A stretch of 14,536 nt of DNA. Origin: Bacteroidota bacterium (GTDB lineage: Bacteria > Bacteroidota > Bacteroidia > Bacteroidales > Bacteroidaceae). The notes under the pieces are model-generated. The model saw only the letters and a list, made by a program, of their open reading frames with translations, made no database searches and was not told where the DNA came from. Shown piece after piece: positions 6,890 to 14,428 of the stretch. Position 1 is the stretch's first letter; each line of letters opens with the position of its first letter. The translations under genes were made by a program, and so were the position numbers. The stretch covers positions 1 to 14,536 of the forward strand of contig JAEXAJ010000012.1 in assembly GCA_023458215.1 (NCBI GenBank). Direction: 5' to 3'.

Positions 6890-7840
6890 ATGGCAAAGAT
6901 TGCAAAAAATCTAACGGAGCTTATCGGACACACCCCGTTGATGGAATTAGCTGAATACAGCTGTAAATACGGATTACAAAAGAATATATTAGTCAAGCTG
7001 GAAGCTTTTAATCCTCTTGGAAGCGTCAAAGACCGTGTGGCACTTGCCATGATTGAAGATGCCGAGGCATCCGGAATTTTGCAGCCCGGTGCCACAATTA
7101 TAGAACCCACCAGTGGTAATACAGGCGTAGGGCTTGCGATGGTAGCAACCATTAAGGGCTACCATCTGATATTGACCATGCCCGAAACCATGAGTATCGA
7201 ACGTCGCAATTTATTAAAAGCCTTAGGGGCTGAAATTGTATTGACGGACGGGTTATCCGGCATGGCGGGCTCTATTGCCAAAGCGCAGGAACTTCGTGAA
7301 AAAATAGCCGGTTCCGTGATCTTGCAGCAATTTGAGAATCCGGCCAATCCCAAAGTACATGAACTTACTACAGGCGAAGAGATTTGGACTGATACGGATG
7401 GAACAGTTGATGTATTTGTGGCAGGTGTGGGCACAGGCGGTACAGTTTGCGGTGTGGCCCGTGTTTTGAAAAAACATAATCCGAATGTATATATTGTTGC
7501 CGTAGAACCTGCTTCTTCATCCATATTGGAAGGGGCAGAGCCTGCTCCGCATCGTATACAAGGCATTGGGGCTAACTTTATCCCTTCCATTTACGACCCT
7601 TCGATCGTAGATGAAGTTATTCCTGTTCCTGATGATGAAGCAATACGCGGAGGTCGTGAATTAGCTTCTACTGAAGGCTTGCTGGTAGGAATCTCCTCCG
7701 GTGCAGCAGTATATGCGGCTCGATTACTGGCCGAACGCGCTGAATTTGCGAACAAAACGATTGTTGCTTTGTTGCCCGATACAGGCGAACGGTATTTGTC
7801 AACAGAGTTGTTTGCTTTTGATACCTATCCTTTAGACTAA
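6890..7840 (+). CDS. cysK: Cysteine synthase A (O-acetylserine sulfhydrylase)
   Basis: A PLP enzyme that makes cysteine from O-acetylserine and sulfide in the cytoplasm. It has 316 residues, the usual length for CysK and free of extra domains. The PLP lysine is Lys47 in NPLGSVKDR; the substrate loop TSGNTG is at 74-79; the phosphate-binding glycine loop GTGGT is at 181-185; GISSGAA lies towards the C-terminus. The start at 6890 fits the promoter box 30 bp upstream and the family N-terminus (LTELIGHTPL). It is followed after 13 bp by a TPR protein, so the two probably share a transcript. CysK and CysM are hard to tell apart by eye; the length and the GISSGAA region favour CysK. Confidence 0.92.
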   Translation: MAKIAKNLTELIGHTPLMELAEYSCKYGLQKNILVKLEAFNPLGSVKDRVALAMIEDAEASGILQPGATIIEPTSGNTGVGLAMVATIKGYHLILTMPETMSIERRNLLKALGAEIVLTDGLSGMAGSIAKAQELREKIAGSVILQQFENPANPKVHELTTGEEIWTDTDGTVDVFVAGVGTGGTVCGVARVLKKHNPNVYIVAVEPASSSILEGAEPAPHRIQGIGANFIPSIYDPSIVDEVIPVPDDEAIRGGRELASTEGLLVGISSGAAVYAARLLAERAEFANKTIVALLPDTGERYLSTELFAFDTYPLD

Positions 7841-7853
7841 CAAATAAACCGAT

Positions 7854-8705
7854 ATGAAGAAATTTATTCTTTCTTTCCTGGTATGGGGTGCAGTGGGTAT
7901 CCCTGCCTTTTCTCAAACTTATGAGGAGTTGAGTGAACGAGCTGTAACTGCTACAGAACAAGATAGTTTGACACAAGCCGAAAAGTATATTATGGAGGCT
8001 TTGAAACTCGATCCTGCCAACCCGCATAATGCCTTGTTATTTTCTAATTTAGGGACTATACAACGCCGTCAGCGTCAATATGACGAGGCACTTGAATCTT
8101 ATACGATGGCATTGAATATAGCTCCACGTACTGTACCCATTTTAATGAATCGCGCGGCACTTTACCTGGAATTGGGTAAGGATGAATTAGCCCGAATGGA
8201 TTATGCGCTTGCTCTCGACCTGGAAGCGGATAATCAGGAAGCTCTGCTGATGCGTGCTTATATTTATAAGCAAAAGCGTGATTATAAAGCCGCCAGATCG
8301 GATTACGAACGCTTGCTAAAGTTGAATCCCCAAAGCTACAATGGACGCCTAGGGCTGGCGATGCTGGAGCAAAAAGAAGGAAAAAACGAAGAGGCTCTTT
8401 CTGTGTTGAATAAAATGATTGCTGATAAAGCAGATGGTGCAACGCAAATCACTGCTCCGCAATATGCTGTTCTCTATGTAGCTCGTGCAGGCGTAGAGAA
8501 AGATATGCAGCATCTCGACTTGGCTTTAATTGATTTGGAAGAAGCTATTGAACTAGACCCTTCACAGTCCGAAGCCTACTTGATGCGAGGTCAAATCTAT
8601 CTTTCTCAAAAGAAAAAAGAGTTGGCAAAGCGTGATTTTGAGAAAGCCGTTACACTGGGAGTACCTCAGGGAGATGTACGGGAATTATTGCAACAGTGTA
8701 AATAA
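7854..8705 (+). CDS. Secreted tetratricopeptide-repeat protein
   Basis: 283 residues. The N-terminus (MKKFILSFLVWG and on to AFSQ) is a Sec signal peptide with likely cleavage just before Gln21, so the product is periplasmic. The rest is TPR, with about six repeats of roughly 34 residues: one near 22-55, then about 56-90, 90-123, 124-157, 158-190, and two looser ones from 199 to 268. Typical A-x-x-D-Y and alanine/leucine spacing recurs, for example YDEALESYTMALNIAP and KELAKRDFEKAV. Such proteins are scaffolds; no partner is identifiable. It lies 13 bp after cysK, but a functional link is not evident. The stop is only 4 bp from the recQ stop on the other strand, and no separate terminator is seen. 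Confidence 0.88.
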   Translation: MKKFILSFLVWGAVGIPAFSQTYEELSERAVTATEQDSLTQAEKYIMEALKLDPANPHNALLFSNLGTIQRRQRQYDEALESYTMALNIAPRTVPILMNRAALYLELGKDELARMDYALALDLEADNQEALLMRAYIYKQKRDYKAARSDYERLLKLNPQSYNGRLGLAMLEQKEGKNEEALSVLNKMIADKADGATQITAPQYAVLYVARAGVEKDMQHLDLALIDLEEAIELDPSQSEAYLMRGQIYLSQKKKELAKRDFEKAVTLGVPQGDVRELLQQCK

Positions 8706-8709
8706 AAGT

Positions 8710-10521
8710 TTAACTGTATTTTCGTATCAGTTCAATAAATTCCTTACCGTATTTCTTCTTTTTGTATTCGCCGATACCACTGATATTTCCAAATTCTTCT
8801 ATGGTTGTAGGGCGGGAGGTGCTCAGCAGATGCAGTACCTTGTCGGAGAGAACGATATAGGCTGGAAGGGCTTCCTGATCTGCCAAGCGTTTCCGGAGTT
8901 CGCGCAGAGCCTCGAACAATTCGCCGCTTTCCACATTGGGCAATCCTAAAGGTAGCTCTTTGGTGGGAATCGTAGATTTACGTTTCTGTCCTCGTTTGGT
9001 TTCCGTGGCTTCTTCGCGACGGATAACTACGAGTTGGGCACTCGATCTTCCATACAATACATCACACCCGCTGGGAGTAATTTTTAAATGATTATTTTCA
9101 TTATAAGCTATCTCAAAATAGCCGAGTTGCAACATTTGTAATAAGTAGTCTTGCCAGTCACGGGCCGGGACTTCACGTCCGGCACCAAACGTTTTTAAAT
9201 GCTGGTAGCCTCTTTCTGCTATTTCAGGACTCATGGTCCCTCTTAATATATCAACCAAAATACTTGTTCCGATTTGTTGTTCGGTACGGATAATGGCACT
9301 AAGTGCCTTTTGTACGATTATTGTACCGTCGAAACGTTTTGGAGGATTTTTGCATACATCACAATTTCCACAATCGTGCGTAGTGTTTTCTCCGAAATAA
9401 CTTAACAAGATACGGCGTCGGCAAATATCCGCTTCGGCATATTGCTGCATGCGTTGCAGCTTTTCAATATTAATGGTTTGCTGCCCGCTTTCAGTGGCAA
9501 ACTTTGTAAGTAAAATGAGATCGGCCAAAGAGTAGAATAACAGAGTGTCGCCGGGTAATCCATCTCGCCCGGCACGCCCGATTTCCTGATAGAAACTTTC
9601 GATGCTTTTGGGTAGATTATAATGAATAATCCATCGGACATTGCTCTTGTCAATACCCATTCCAAAGGCGATGGTTGCGCATACTACTTGCACGCGGTCG
9701 TTGATAAAATCATCTTGTGCTTCGTCTCGTTTGGAGGAGGACAGACCAGCATGGTAAACAGTTGCTTTTATGCCTTGCTTCTGCAACATTTGGGCAACGG
9801 ATTCTGTTTTGTTCCGGCTCATACAGTAAATAATTCCGCTTTCTTCCGAATGTCGGGCAATGAAGTCGAGAATAGCTTTGCTTTTTTCTTTTTGTTGATA
9901 ACCCCGTTTTACAGTTAAACTCAGGTTAGGACGGTCAAAAGAAGAAATGAAAACCTTCGGCTGATTTAGGTGCAATTGTTGAATAATATCCTCGCGGGTT
10001 ATTTTGTCGGCTGTAGCAGTTAGTGCAATAATGGGTACTTGCGGAAACTGTTGATGCAGTATCCCCATTTGTGTATATTCCGGTCGGAAATCATGCCCCC
10101 ATTGAGAGATACAATGTGCTTCGTCAATGGCAAATAGAGAGATGTGAATGTCACGTAATAAGTAATTGATTTCTGCCAATAGCTTTTCGGGTGAAATATA
10201 TAATAGCTTCAGCTTACCTTCCATGCAAGCACGTCGTAAAGCGGCATTTTCAGTTTCATCATTATTGCTGTTCAACGCACCGGCAGCTATCCCATTGGCA
10301 CAGAGAGTCTCCACCTGATCTTTCATTAAAGAAATAAGAGGAGAAACCACTATGGCGGTACCTTCGCATAATAAGGCAGGTAATTGGTAGCAAATGGACT
10401 TACCACCACCGGTAGGCATTAATACGAGTGCATCTTTCTTGTCTAATAAATGGTGTATGATTTCCTCTTGCAACGGGCGGAAAGTATCATAACCAAAATA
10501 CGTTTTAAGCGTTTGAAACAT
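8710..10521 (-). CDS. recQ: ATP-dependent DNA helicase RecQ
   Basis: A 3'-5' superfamily 2 helicase of recombination and replication repair. It has 603 residues and the complete bacterial RecQ layout. The helicase core shows the RecQ N-terminal motif 0 (FGYDTFRPLQ, residues 9-18), Walker A TGGGKS at 37-42, DEAHCISQWGHDFRPEY containing the DEAH box and the aromatic-rich loop, and QEIGRAGRDG (motif VI). The zinc-binding region follows with Cys367, Cys384, Cys387 and Cys390. A winged-helix RQC region comes next, and an HRDC domain occupies about 520-603. The start at 10521 is supported by a consensus promoter 28-60 bp upstream. It converges on the TPR gene with a 4-bp gap. Confidence 0.97.
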   Translation of the reverse strand: MFQTLKTYFGYDTFRPLQEEIIHHLLDKKDALVLMPTGGGKSICYQLPALLCEGTAIVVSPLISLMKDQVETLCANGIAAGALNSNNDETENAALRRACMEGKLKLLYISPEKLLAEINYLLRDIHISLFAIDEAHCISQWGHDFRPEYTQMGILHQQFPQVPIIALTATADKITREDIIQQLHLNQPKVFISSFDRPNLSLTVKRGYQQKEKSKAILDFIARHSEESGIIYCMSRNKTESVAQMLQKQGIKATVYHAGLSSSKRDEAQDDFINDRVQVVCATIAFGMGIDKSNVRWIIHYNLPKSIESFYQEIGRAGRDGLPGDTLLFYSLADLILLTKFATESGQQTINIEKLQRMQQYAEADICRRRILLSYFGENTTHDCGNCDVCKNPPKRFDGTIIVQKALSAIIRTEQQIGTSILVDILRGTMSPEIAERGYQHLKTFGAGREVPARDWQDYLLQMLQLGYFEIAYNENNHLKITPSGCDVLYGRSSAQLVVIRREEATETKRGQKRKSTIPTKELPLGLPNVESGELFEALRELRKRLADQEALPAYIVLSDKVLHLLSTSRPTTIEEFGNISGIGEYKKKKYGKEFIELIRKYS

Positions 10522-10548
10522 AATGTTCGAAGGTCTCTATTTTTTCTG

Positions 10549-10581
10549 CAAAGGTACATTAATTATTGTATAAAGTACAAA
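10549..10581 (-). promoter_or_regulatory. recQ promoter
   Basis: Read on the minus strand, TTTG (10578-10581), 21 bases and TACCTTTG (10549-10556) match the Bacteroides consensus TTTG / TAnnTTTG at normal spacing. The start codon lies 28 bp downstream, giving a short 5' leader. Confidence 0.82.
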
Positions 10582-10708
10582 TAGAAATTTATATAGATTG
10601 AATATAGCATTACTTTTGAGAAAGAGTTAAAGTTTCTTATTAATTAGCCTGCGGGAGTTCTTTTCAACCTTTTTCGTTGTTTATGTATAAAAAATATGTA
10701 TGAGAAAA

Positions 10709-10740
10709 GTTGCGTATTAAAAAAAAATGTCAGACTTTTG
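10709..10740 (+). promoter_or_regulatory. Possible promoter of the AraC-type gene
   Basis: GTTG (10709-10712), 20 bases and GACTTTTG (10733-10740) each match the Bacteroides TTTG / TAnnTTTG boxes with one mismatch. If used, transcription would start near 10747, close to the base of the hairpin at 10743-10769. Weak evidence. Confidence 0.35.
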
Positions 10741-10769
10741 TAAAGTCTAAAGGAAAATCCTTTGGACTT
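10732..10769 (+). promoter_or_regulatory. Two mutually exclusive hairpins in front of the AraC-type gene
   Basis: Hairpin A pairs AGACTTT (10732-10738) with AAAGTCT (10742-10748). Hairpin B pairs AAGTCTAAAGGA (10743-10754) with TCCTTTGGACTT (10758-10769) through 12 bp with one G-U wobble and an AAA loop. Both need 10743-10748, so only one can form. There is no T run, so neither is a terminator. B could be a 5'-end stabilising hairpin, or the dyads could be a protein site. Confidence 0.5.
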
Positions 10770-10801
10770 CCAATTTTAAACAACCCTAACCAGTTAATTC
10801 G

Positions 10802-11266
10802 ATGAGTGATTTAGAGAACAATGCACAGGAAATGGATGCAAAGAAACGTCCTTACAACCTGCGCGAAAAGAAAGAAAAGGAAGCTGCCTACCGCTCGCTG
10901 ATACGGCCGGAATTGGCAGACGAGTTGTACGACAAGATATTGAATATCGTAGTTGTGCAAAAGAAGTACAGAGATCCTGATTATTCTGCTAAAGATTTGG
11001 CGAAAGAATTGCAAACTAACACCCGTTATTTGTCTGCAGTTGTGAATTCACGTTTTGGCATGAATTATTCTTGCTTGCTGAATGAATACAGAGTAAAGGA
11101 AGCACAGCATTTGTTGACAGACAAAAGATATGAAGACAAGAATGTAGAAGAGATCAGCACAATGGTAGGTTTTGCTAATCGTCAGTCTTTCTATGCTGCC
11201 TTTTATAAAAACGTAAATGAAACTCCTAACGGATATCGTAAAAGACACGCAGAAAAAAAGAAATAA
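10802..11266 (+). CDS. Stand-alone AraC-type DNA-binding protein
   Basis: 154 residues made almost entirely of an AraC/XylS-type DNA-binding domain. The first helix-turn-helix is around 61-85 (SAKDLAKELQTNTRYLSAVV) and the second around 113-140 (VEEISTMVGFANRQSFYAAF), ending with the family signature PNGYRKRH. The first 50 residues are highly charged and show no ligand-binding, receiver or membrane domain, so the signal it senses is not apparent. This minimal form is short against the usual 250-300 residues of AraC regulators but is intact, with its own terminator. It diverges from recQ. The target is unknown; the neighbouring peptidase gene or its own promoter are possibilities only. Confidence 0.85.
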   Translation: MSDLENNAQEMDAKKRPYNLREKKEKEAAYRSLIRPELADELYDKILNIVVVQKKYRDPDYSAKDLAKELQTNTRYLSAVVNSRFGMNYSCLLNEYRVKEAQHLLTDKRYEDKNVEEISTMVGFANRQSFYAAFYKNVNETPNGYRKRHAEKKK

Positions 11267-11287
11267 TTCTGCTAACTGAATGTTTAG

Positions 11288-11331
11288 AAAGGAAATATTC
11301 CAAAACGGATGCTTTGGAATACTTCCTTTTT
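11288..11331 (+). terminator. Terminator of the AraC-type gene
   Basis: GGAAATATTCCAAA (11291-11304) pairs with TTTGGAATACTTCC (11313-11326), with one A-C mismatch and an 8-base loop. AAA before the stem can add three pairs with the T run at 11327-11331. It lies 22 bp after the stop codon and ends 38 bp before the peptidase start, which argues against a longer peptidase N-terminus. Confidence 0.88.
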
Positions 11332-11369
11332 ATCTTTATAAATGCCAACTCTCTACATACTCCCGACAC

Positions 11370-13418
11370 ATGAAGAAACAACTAATTTGGATGGTGGCTG
11401 CCCTTTCTTTATTGACCGCTTGTGGCAGAAACCAAAAAACAACTGCTGAGGCAGAAAAAATTGATTATACAGTGGAACAATTTGCAGATTTACAGATTTT
11501 ACGTTATCGAGTACCCGGTTTTGAAAACCTGTCACTCAAACAAAAAGAGTTAGTTTATTACCTGACAGAGGCGGCTTTGCAGGGTAGAGATATATTGTTT
11601 GACCAGAATGGAAAGTATAACTTAACCGTTCGCAGAATGCTAGAGGCCGTTTATACGGGTTATAAGGGAGATAAAAACACACCCGACTTCAAGGCGATGG
11701 AAGTTTATTTGAAGCGGGTGTGGTTCTCTAATGGCATTCATCATCATTATGGTAGTGAAAAGTTTGTCCCGGGCTTTAGTCCGGAGTTCTTTAGGCAAGC
11801 TGTTCTGAGTGTGGATGCTTCTACTTTACCGATAGCCGAGGGACAAACCGTAGAACAATTATTTGACGAGGTTTTTCCTGTTATCTTCGATCCTAAAGTA
11901 ATGCCGAAACGAGTGAATCAAGCGGCCGGAGAAGATTTGGTATTAACCTCTGCCTGTAACTATTACGATGGTGTAACGCAACAAGAAGCCGAAGATTTCT
12001 ATAATGCATTGAAGAATCCGAGCGATGAAACACCGGTGTCTTACGGTTTGAACAGCCGTCTGGTCAAAGTAGATGGTAAAGTTCAGGAAAAGGTTTGGAA
12101 AGTAGGAGGATTATATAGTCCGGCTATTGAAAAGATTGTCTATTGGTTGAAAAAAGCGGAAGGCGTTGCTGAAACTCCCGAGCAGAAAGCTGTGATTGCT
12201 AAATTAGTGGAATTTTACGAATCCGGTGATTTGAAAGCCTTTGATGAGTATGCCATTCTTTGGGTAAAGGATTTAAACTCACAGGTGGATTTTGTAAATG
12301 GTTTCACTGAAAGCTATGGTGATCCGCTGGGTATGAAAGCTAGCTGGGAATCATTGGTTAACTTCAAGGATATGGAGGCCACTCGTCGTACTGAATTGAT
12401 TAGTAGCAATGCACAATGGTTTGAAGATCACTCCCCCGTGAATAAGCAATTTAAGAAGGAACAAGTGATAGGAGTGTCTGCCAAGGTGATTACTGCAGCT
12501 ATTTTAGCGGGTGATTTATATCCGGCAACCGCTATTGGAATCAACCTGCCGAACGCGAACTGGATACGTAGTCATCATGGCTCGAAATCAGTGACCATTG
12601 GCAATATAACCGATGCCTATAATAAGGCTGCTCATGGCAATGGCTTTAATGAGGAGTTCGTATATAGTGATGCCGAATTGCAACTGATTGACAAGTATTC
12701 TGATCTCACCGGTGACTTGCATACCGATTTGCACGAATGTTTAGGACACGGTTCCGGTAAACTGTTGCCGGGTGTTGATCCCGATGCTTTGAAAGCTTAT
12801 GGCTCAACCATCGAAGAAGCGCGTGCCGATCTGTTCGGACTTTATTATGTGGCCGATCCGAAGTTGGTGGAACTGGGATTGACACCTAATGCCGACGCTT
12901 ATAAAGCCGAATACTATACTTATCTCATGAATGGCTTAATGACTCAACTTGTTCGCATAGAACCCGGGAATAATGTGGAAGAAGCCCACATGCGTAACCG
13001 CCAGCTTATTGCCCGCTGGGTATTTGAGAAAGGTGCTGCCGACAAAGTTGTAGAATTGGTGAAGAAAGACGGAAAGACATACGTAGTGGTAAACGATTAC
13101 GATAAGCTTCGTGAACTCTTTGGCGAATTGCTGGCCGAAGTTCAACGTATTAAATCGACCGGAGACTTGGAAGGTGCCCATAATTTGGTAGAAGCTTATG
13201 CTGTGAAAGTAGATCCTGCCTTACATGCCGAAGTGTTGGAACGTTACAAAAAGTTGAATCTTGCTCCTTATAAAGGATTTATCAATCCCAAATATGAGCC
13301 GGTGATGGATGCAGCCGGTCAGATTACAGACGTTCAAGTGATTTATGATGAAGACTATGTAGGTCAGATGTTGCGTTACAGCAAAGACTATTCTACTTTG
13401 CCTTCCATAAATAATTAA
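11370..13418 (+). CDS. Dipeptidyl peptidase III, lipoprotein form (peptidase family M49)
   Basis: A zinc exopeptidase that removes dipeptides from the N-terminus of short peptides. From the ATG at 11370 it has 682 residues. The zinc site is HECLGH at 455-460, with ligands His455 and His460, catalytic Glu456, and the third ligand Glu483 in EEARAD (482-487). The B. thetaiotaomicron enzyme, as I recall it, has the same ligands at 448, 453 and 476, a constant offset of seven. I chose this start over an in-frame ATG at 11280 because the latter would translate the upstream terminator, while MKKQLIWMV to LLTAC is a lipoprotein signal with lipidated Cys18. The residues after Cys18 (GRNQKT) lack the acidic run of Bacteroides surface-export signals, so the protein is probably anchored facing the periplasm (inferred). 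Confidence 0.94.
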   Translation: MKKQLIWMVAALSLLTACGRNQKTTAEAEKIDYTVEQFADLQILRYRVPGFENLSLKQKELVYYLTEAALQGRDILFDQNGKYNLTVRRMLEAVYTGYKGDKNTPDFKAMEVYLKRVWFSNGIHHHYGSEKFVPGFSPEFFRQAVLSVDASTLPIAEGQTVEQLFDEVFPVIFDPKVMPKRVNQAAGEDLVLTSACNYYDGVTQQEAEDFYNALKNPSDETPVSYGLNSRLVKVDGKVQEKVWKVGGLYSPAIEKIVYWLKKAEGVAETPEQKAVIAKLVEFYESGDLKAFDEYAILWVKDLNSQVDFVNGFTESYGDPLGMKASWESLVNFKDMEATRRTELISSNAQWFEDHSPVNKQFKKEQVIGVSAKVITAAILAGDLYPATAIGINLPNANWIRSHHGSKSVTIGNITDAYNKAAHGNGFNEEFVYSDAELQLIDKYSDLTGDLHTDLHECLGHGSGKLLPGVDPDALKAYGSTIEEARADLFGLYYVADPKLVELGLTPNADAYKAEYYTYLMNGLMTQLVRIEPGNNVEEAHMRNRQLIARWVFEKGAADKVVELVKKDGKTYVVVNDYDKLRELFGELLAEVQRIKSTGDLEGAHNLVEAYAVKVDPALHAEVLERYKKLNLAPYKGFINPKYEPVMDAAGQITDVQVIYDEDYVGQMLRYSKDYSTLPSINN

Positions 13419-13420
13419 TT

Positions 13421-13590
13421 CAACTTTCGCAAGCTCAAGTTTTGTAGTTAACAAGAGGATAAGTTAACAAGGAAACGAGAAAGATAGTATTGCAAATAAA
13501 GCAGCAAATACCCGGTATTGAAACTATCTCCCTTGTCAACTAGTCAACTGAAATCTTGTCAACTAATAAGTTGAGCACTTGCGAAACTTA
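13421..13590. repeat. Nested palindromic repeat between the peptidase and AlkD-like genes
   Basis: Four pairs of arms are nested: TTTCGCAAG and CTCAA (13425-13438) with TTGAG and CTTGCGAAA (13571-13586); TAGTTAACAAGA (13445-13456) with TCTTGTCAACTA (13554-13565), one mismatch; AGTTAACAAGG (13462-13472) with CCTTGTCAACT (13531-13541), one mismatch; AGATAGT (13482-13488) with ACTATCT (13523-13529). Left units are 16 bp apart and GTCAACT recurs at 13535, 13543 and 13558. This fills most of the 185-bp gap. No ORF or target-site duplication is evident. No promoter is recognised for the AlkD-like gene. Confidence 0.75.
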
Positions 13591-13603
13591 AATAATTAAG
13601 TAA

Positions 13604-14284
13604 ATGATGGATTCAAAAGAACTATTACATCAACAACTGAAAGATATCAAAACACAGCTCCGTCTCTCAATGAACGGGGCTGTATCCCAAAGCATGCGTG
13701 AGAAGGGCTTGGTATATAAGCTGAACTTTGGCGTGGAATTGCCTCGTATCAAAAGTATTGCTGCCGGATATGAAAAAGATCACGCGTTGGCGCAAGCCCT
13801 GTGGAAAGAAGAAATCAGGGAGTGTAAGATATTAGCGGGATTGTTACAGCCCATTGACAGCTTTTTTCCTGAAATTGCAGATATTTGGGTAGAAAACATG
13901 CCCAATATTGAAATAGCCGAACTTACTTGCATGAATCTGTTCCAGTATTTGCCATACGCCCCGTCCAAATCCTTTCATTGGATTGCAGATGAGCGGGAGT
14001 ACATTCAAGTCTGTGGCTTTTTAACTATCGCCCGTCTGCTGATGAAGAAAGGAGATATGAATGAACGTGTGGAAAATGAATTCCTGGATCAGGCAATCAG
14101 TGCATTTTTGTCAGGCTCCTATCATGTGCGCAATGCTGCAATGACTGCCATTCGCCGTTTTATGCAGTACCGCGAAGAGAATGCTTTTCAAGTATGTCGC
14201 CGTGTTGAAAGCCTAAAAGATTCTTCCATAGAAGCCGAAATATTACTTTATAATCTCGTCAAAGAGGAAACAGAGGCAAGGTGA
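13604..14284 (+). CDS. AlkD-like HEAT-repeat protein (DNA alkylation repair family)
   Basis: 226 residues, predicted all-helical, matching the general form of the DNA alkylation repair (AlkC/AlkD) HEAT-repeat family. The stretch LAQALWKEEIRECKILAGLL (62-81) resembles the family's A-x-x-LW-x-x-x-x-x-E-x-+-x-LA signature, and IADIWVENMPNIEIAEL (91-107) sits where AlkD has its active-site segment. There, AlkD proteins carry a NWDLxD-type motif whose Trp and Asp line the lesion pocket; here it reads NIEIAE (101-106), so Ile and Glu replace them. It may therefore have a different substrate or not be a glycosylase. Two adjacent ATGs (13604 and 13607) are equally good starts. Its TGA stop is the first part of the following palindrome. 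The family call is by eye. Confidence 0.72.
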   Translation: MMDSKELLHQQLKDIKTQLRLSMNGAVSQSMREKGLVYKLNFGVELPRIKSIAAGYEKDHALAQALWKEEIRECKILAGLLQPIDSFFPEIADIWVENMPNIEIAELTCMNLFQYLPYAPSKSFHWIADEREYIQVCGFLTIARLLMKKGDMNERVENEFLDQAISAFLSGSYHVRNAAMTAIRRFMQYREENAFQVCRRVESLKDSSIEAEILLYNLVKEETEAR

Positions 14285-14390
14285 AAAGGTGATAAAGTGG
14301 TAAGGTGATAAGGTGGTAGATCACCCTACCACTCTATCACCTTATTACCTTATCACCCTACCACTTTATCACCTTTTCATCTTTTCTTCT
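14281..14390. repeat. 33-bp-arm palindrome built from 8-bp units; probable bidirectional terminator
   Basis: Bases 14282-14314 and 14347-14379 are complementary at 32 of 33 positions (A14303 opposite C14358). Inside, GGTAG (14315-14319) pairs with CTACC (14326-14330). Both strands are phased in octamers: GTGAAAAG, GTGATAAA, GTGGTAAG, GTGATAAG and GTGGTAGA from 14281, then inverted units such as TATCACCT and TACCACTT from 14327. The stop codon of the AlkD-like gene (14282-14284) is inside the left arm. A T-rich stretch follows to 14400. It shares its unit with 1666-1697. Terminator function is inferred. Confidence 0.85.
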
Positions 14391-14395
14391 CTTTT

Positions 14396-14428
14396 TTTCT
14401 TGCTTTCCGCAAAAAAGGATTAACTTTG
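14396..14428 (+). promoter_or_regulatory. Promoter of the fur-like gene
   Basis: TAACTTTG (14421-14428) matches TAnnTTTG exactly, and TTTC (14396-14399) sits 21 bp upstream as a near-match -33 box. The ATG at 14453 is 24 bp downstream, which also argues against an in-frame TTG at 14429 as start. Confidence 0.68.

Larger units (their letters stand above)
10557..10801. other. Divergent AT-rich intergenic region between recQ and the AraC-type gene
   Basis: The full recQ to regulator gap is 280 bp. It holds the recQ promoter on one side and, on the other, a possible promoter and overlapping hairpins close to the regulator gene. The middle (about 10582-10708) is AT-rich with no ORF, repeat or RNA gene that I can recognise. 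Confidence 0.6.

Noticed and set aside
6519..6914. 131-codon plus-strand ORF across the leuB end and the leu terminator.
   Set aside because: It is out of frame over leuB, reads through the terminator and the cysK promoter, and resembles no protein.
11331..11338. TATCTTTA as a promoter box for the dipeptidyl peptidase III gene.
   Set aside because: One mismatch to TAnnTTTG, and the only TTTG nearby is 14 bp upstream inside the terminator stem, too close for a -33 box.
11280..11369. Possible 30-residue N-terminal extension of the dipeptidyl peptidase III from an ATG at 11280.
   Set aside because: It would translate the hairpin terminator at 11288-11331, and the ATG at 11370 gives a standard lipoprotein signal peptide and a family-like length.
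13421..13590. Insertion sequence or mobile-element remnant between the peptidase and AlkD-like genes.
   Set aside because: No transposase fragment or target-site duplication is visible; only the palindromic structure is supported, so it is listed as a repeat.
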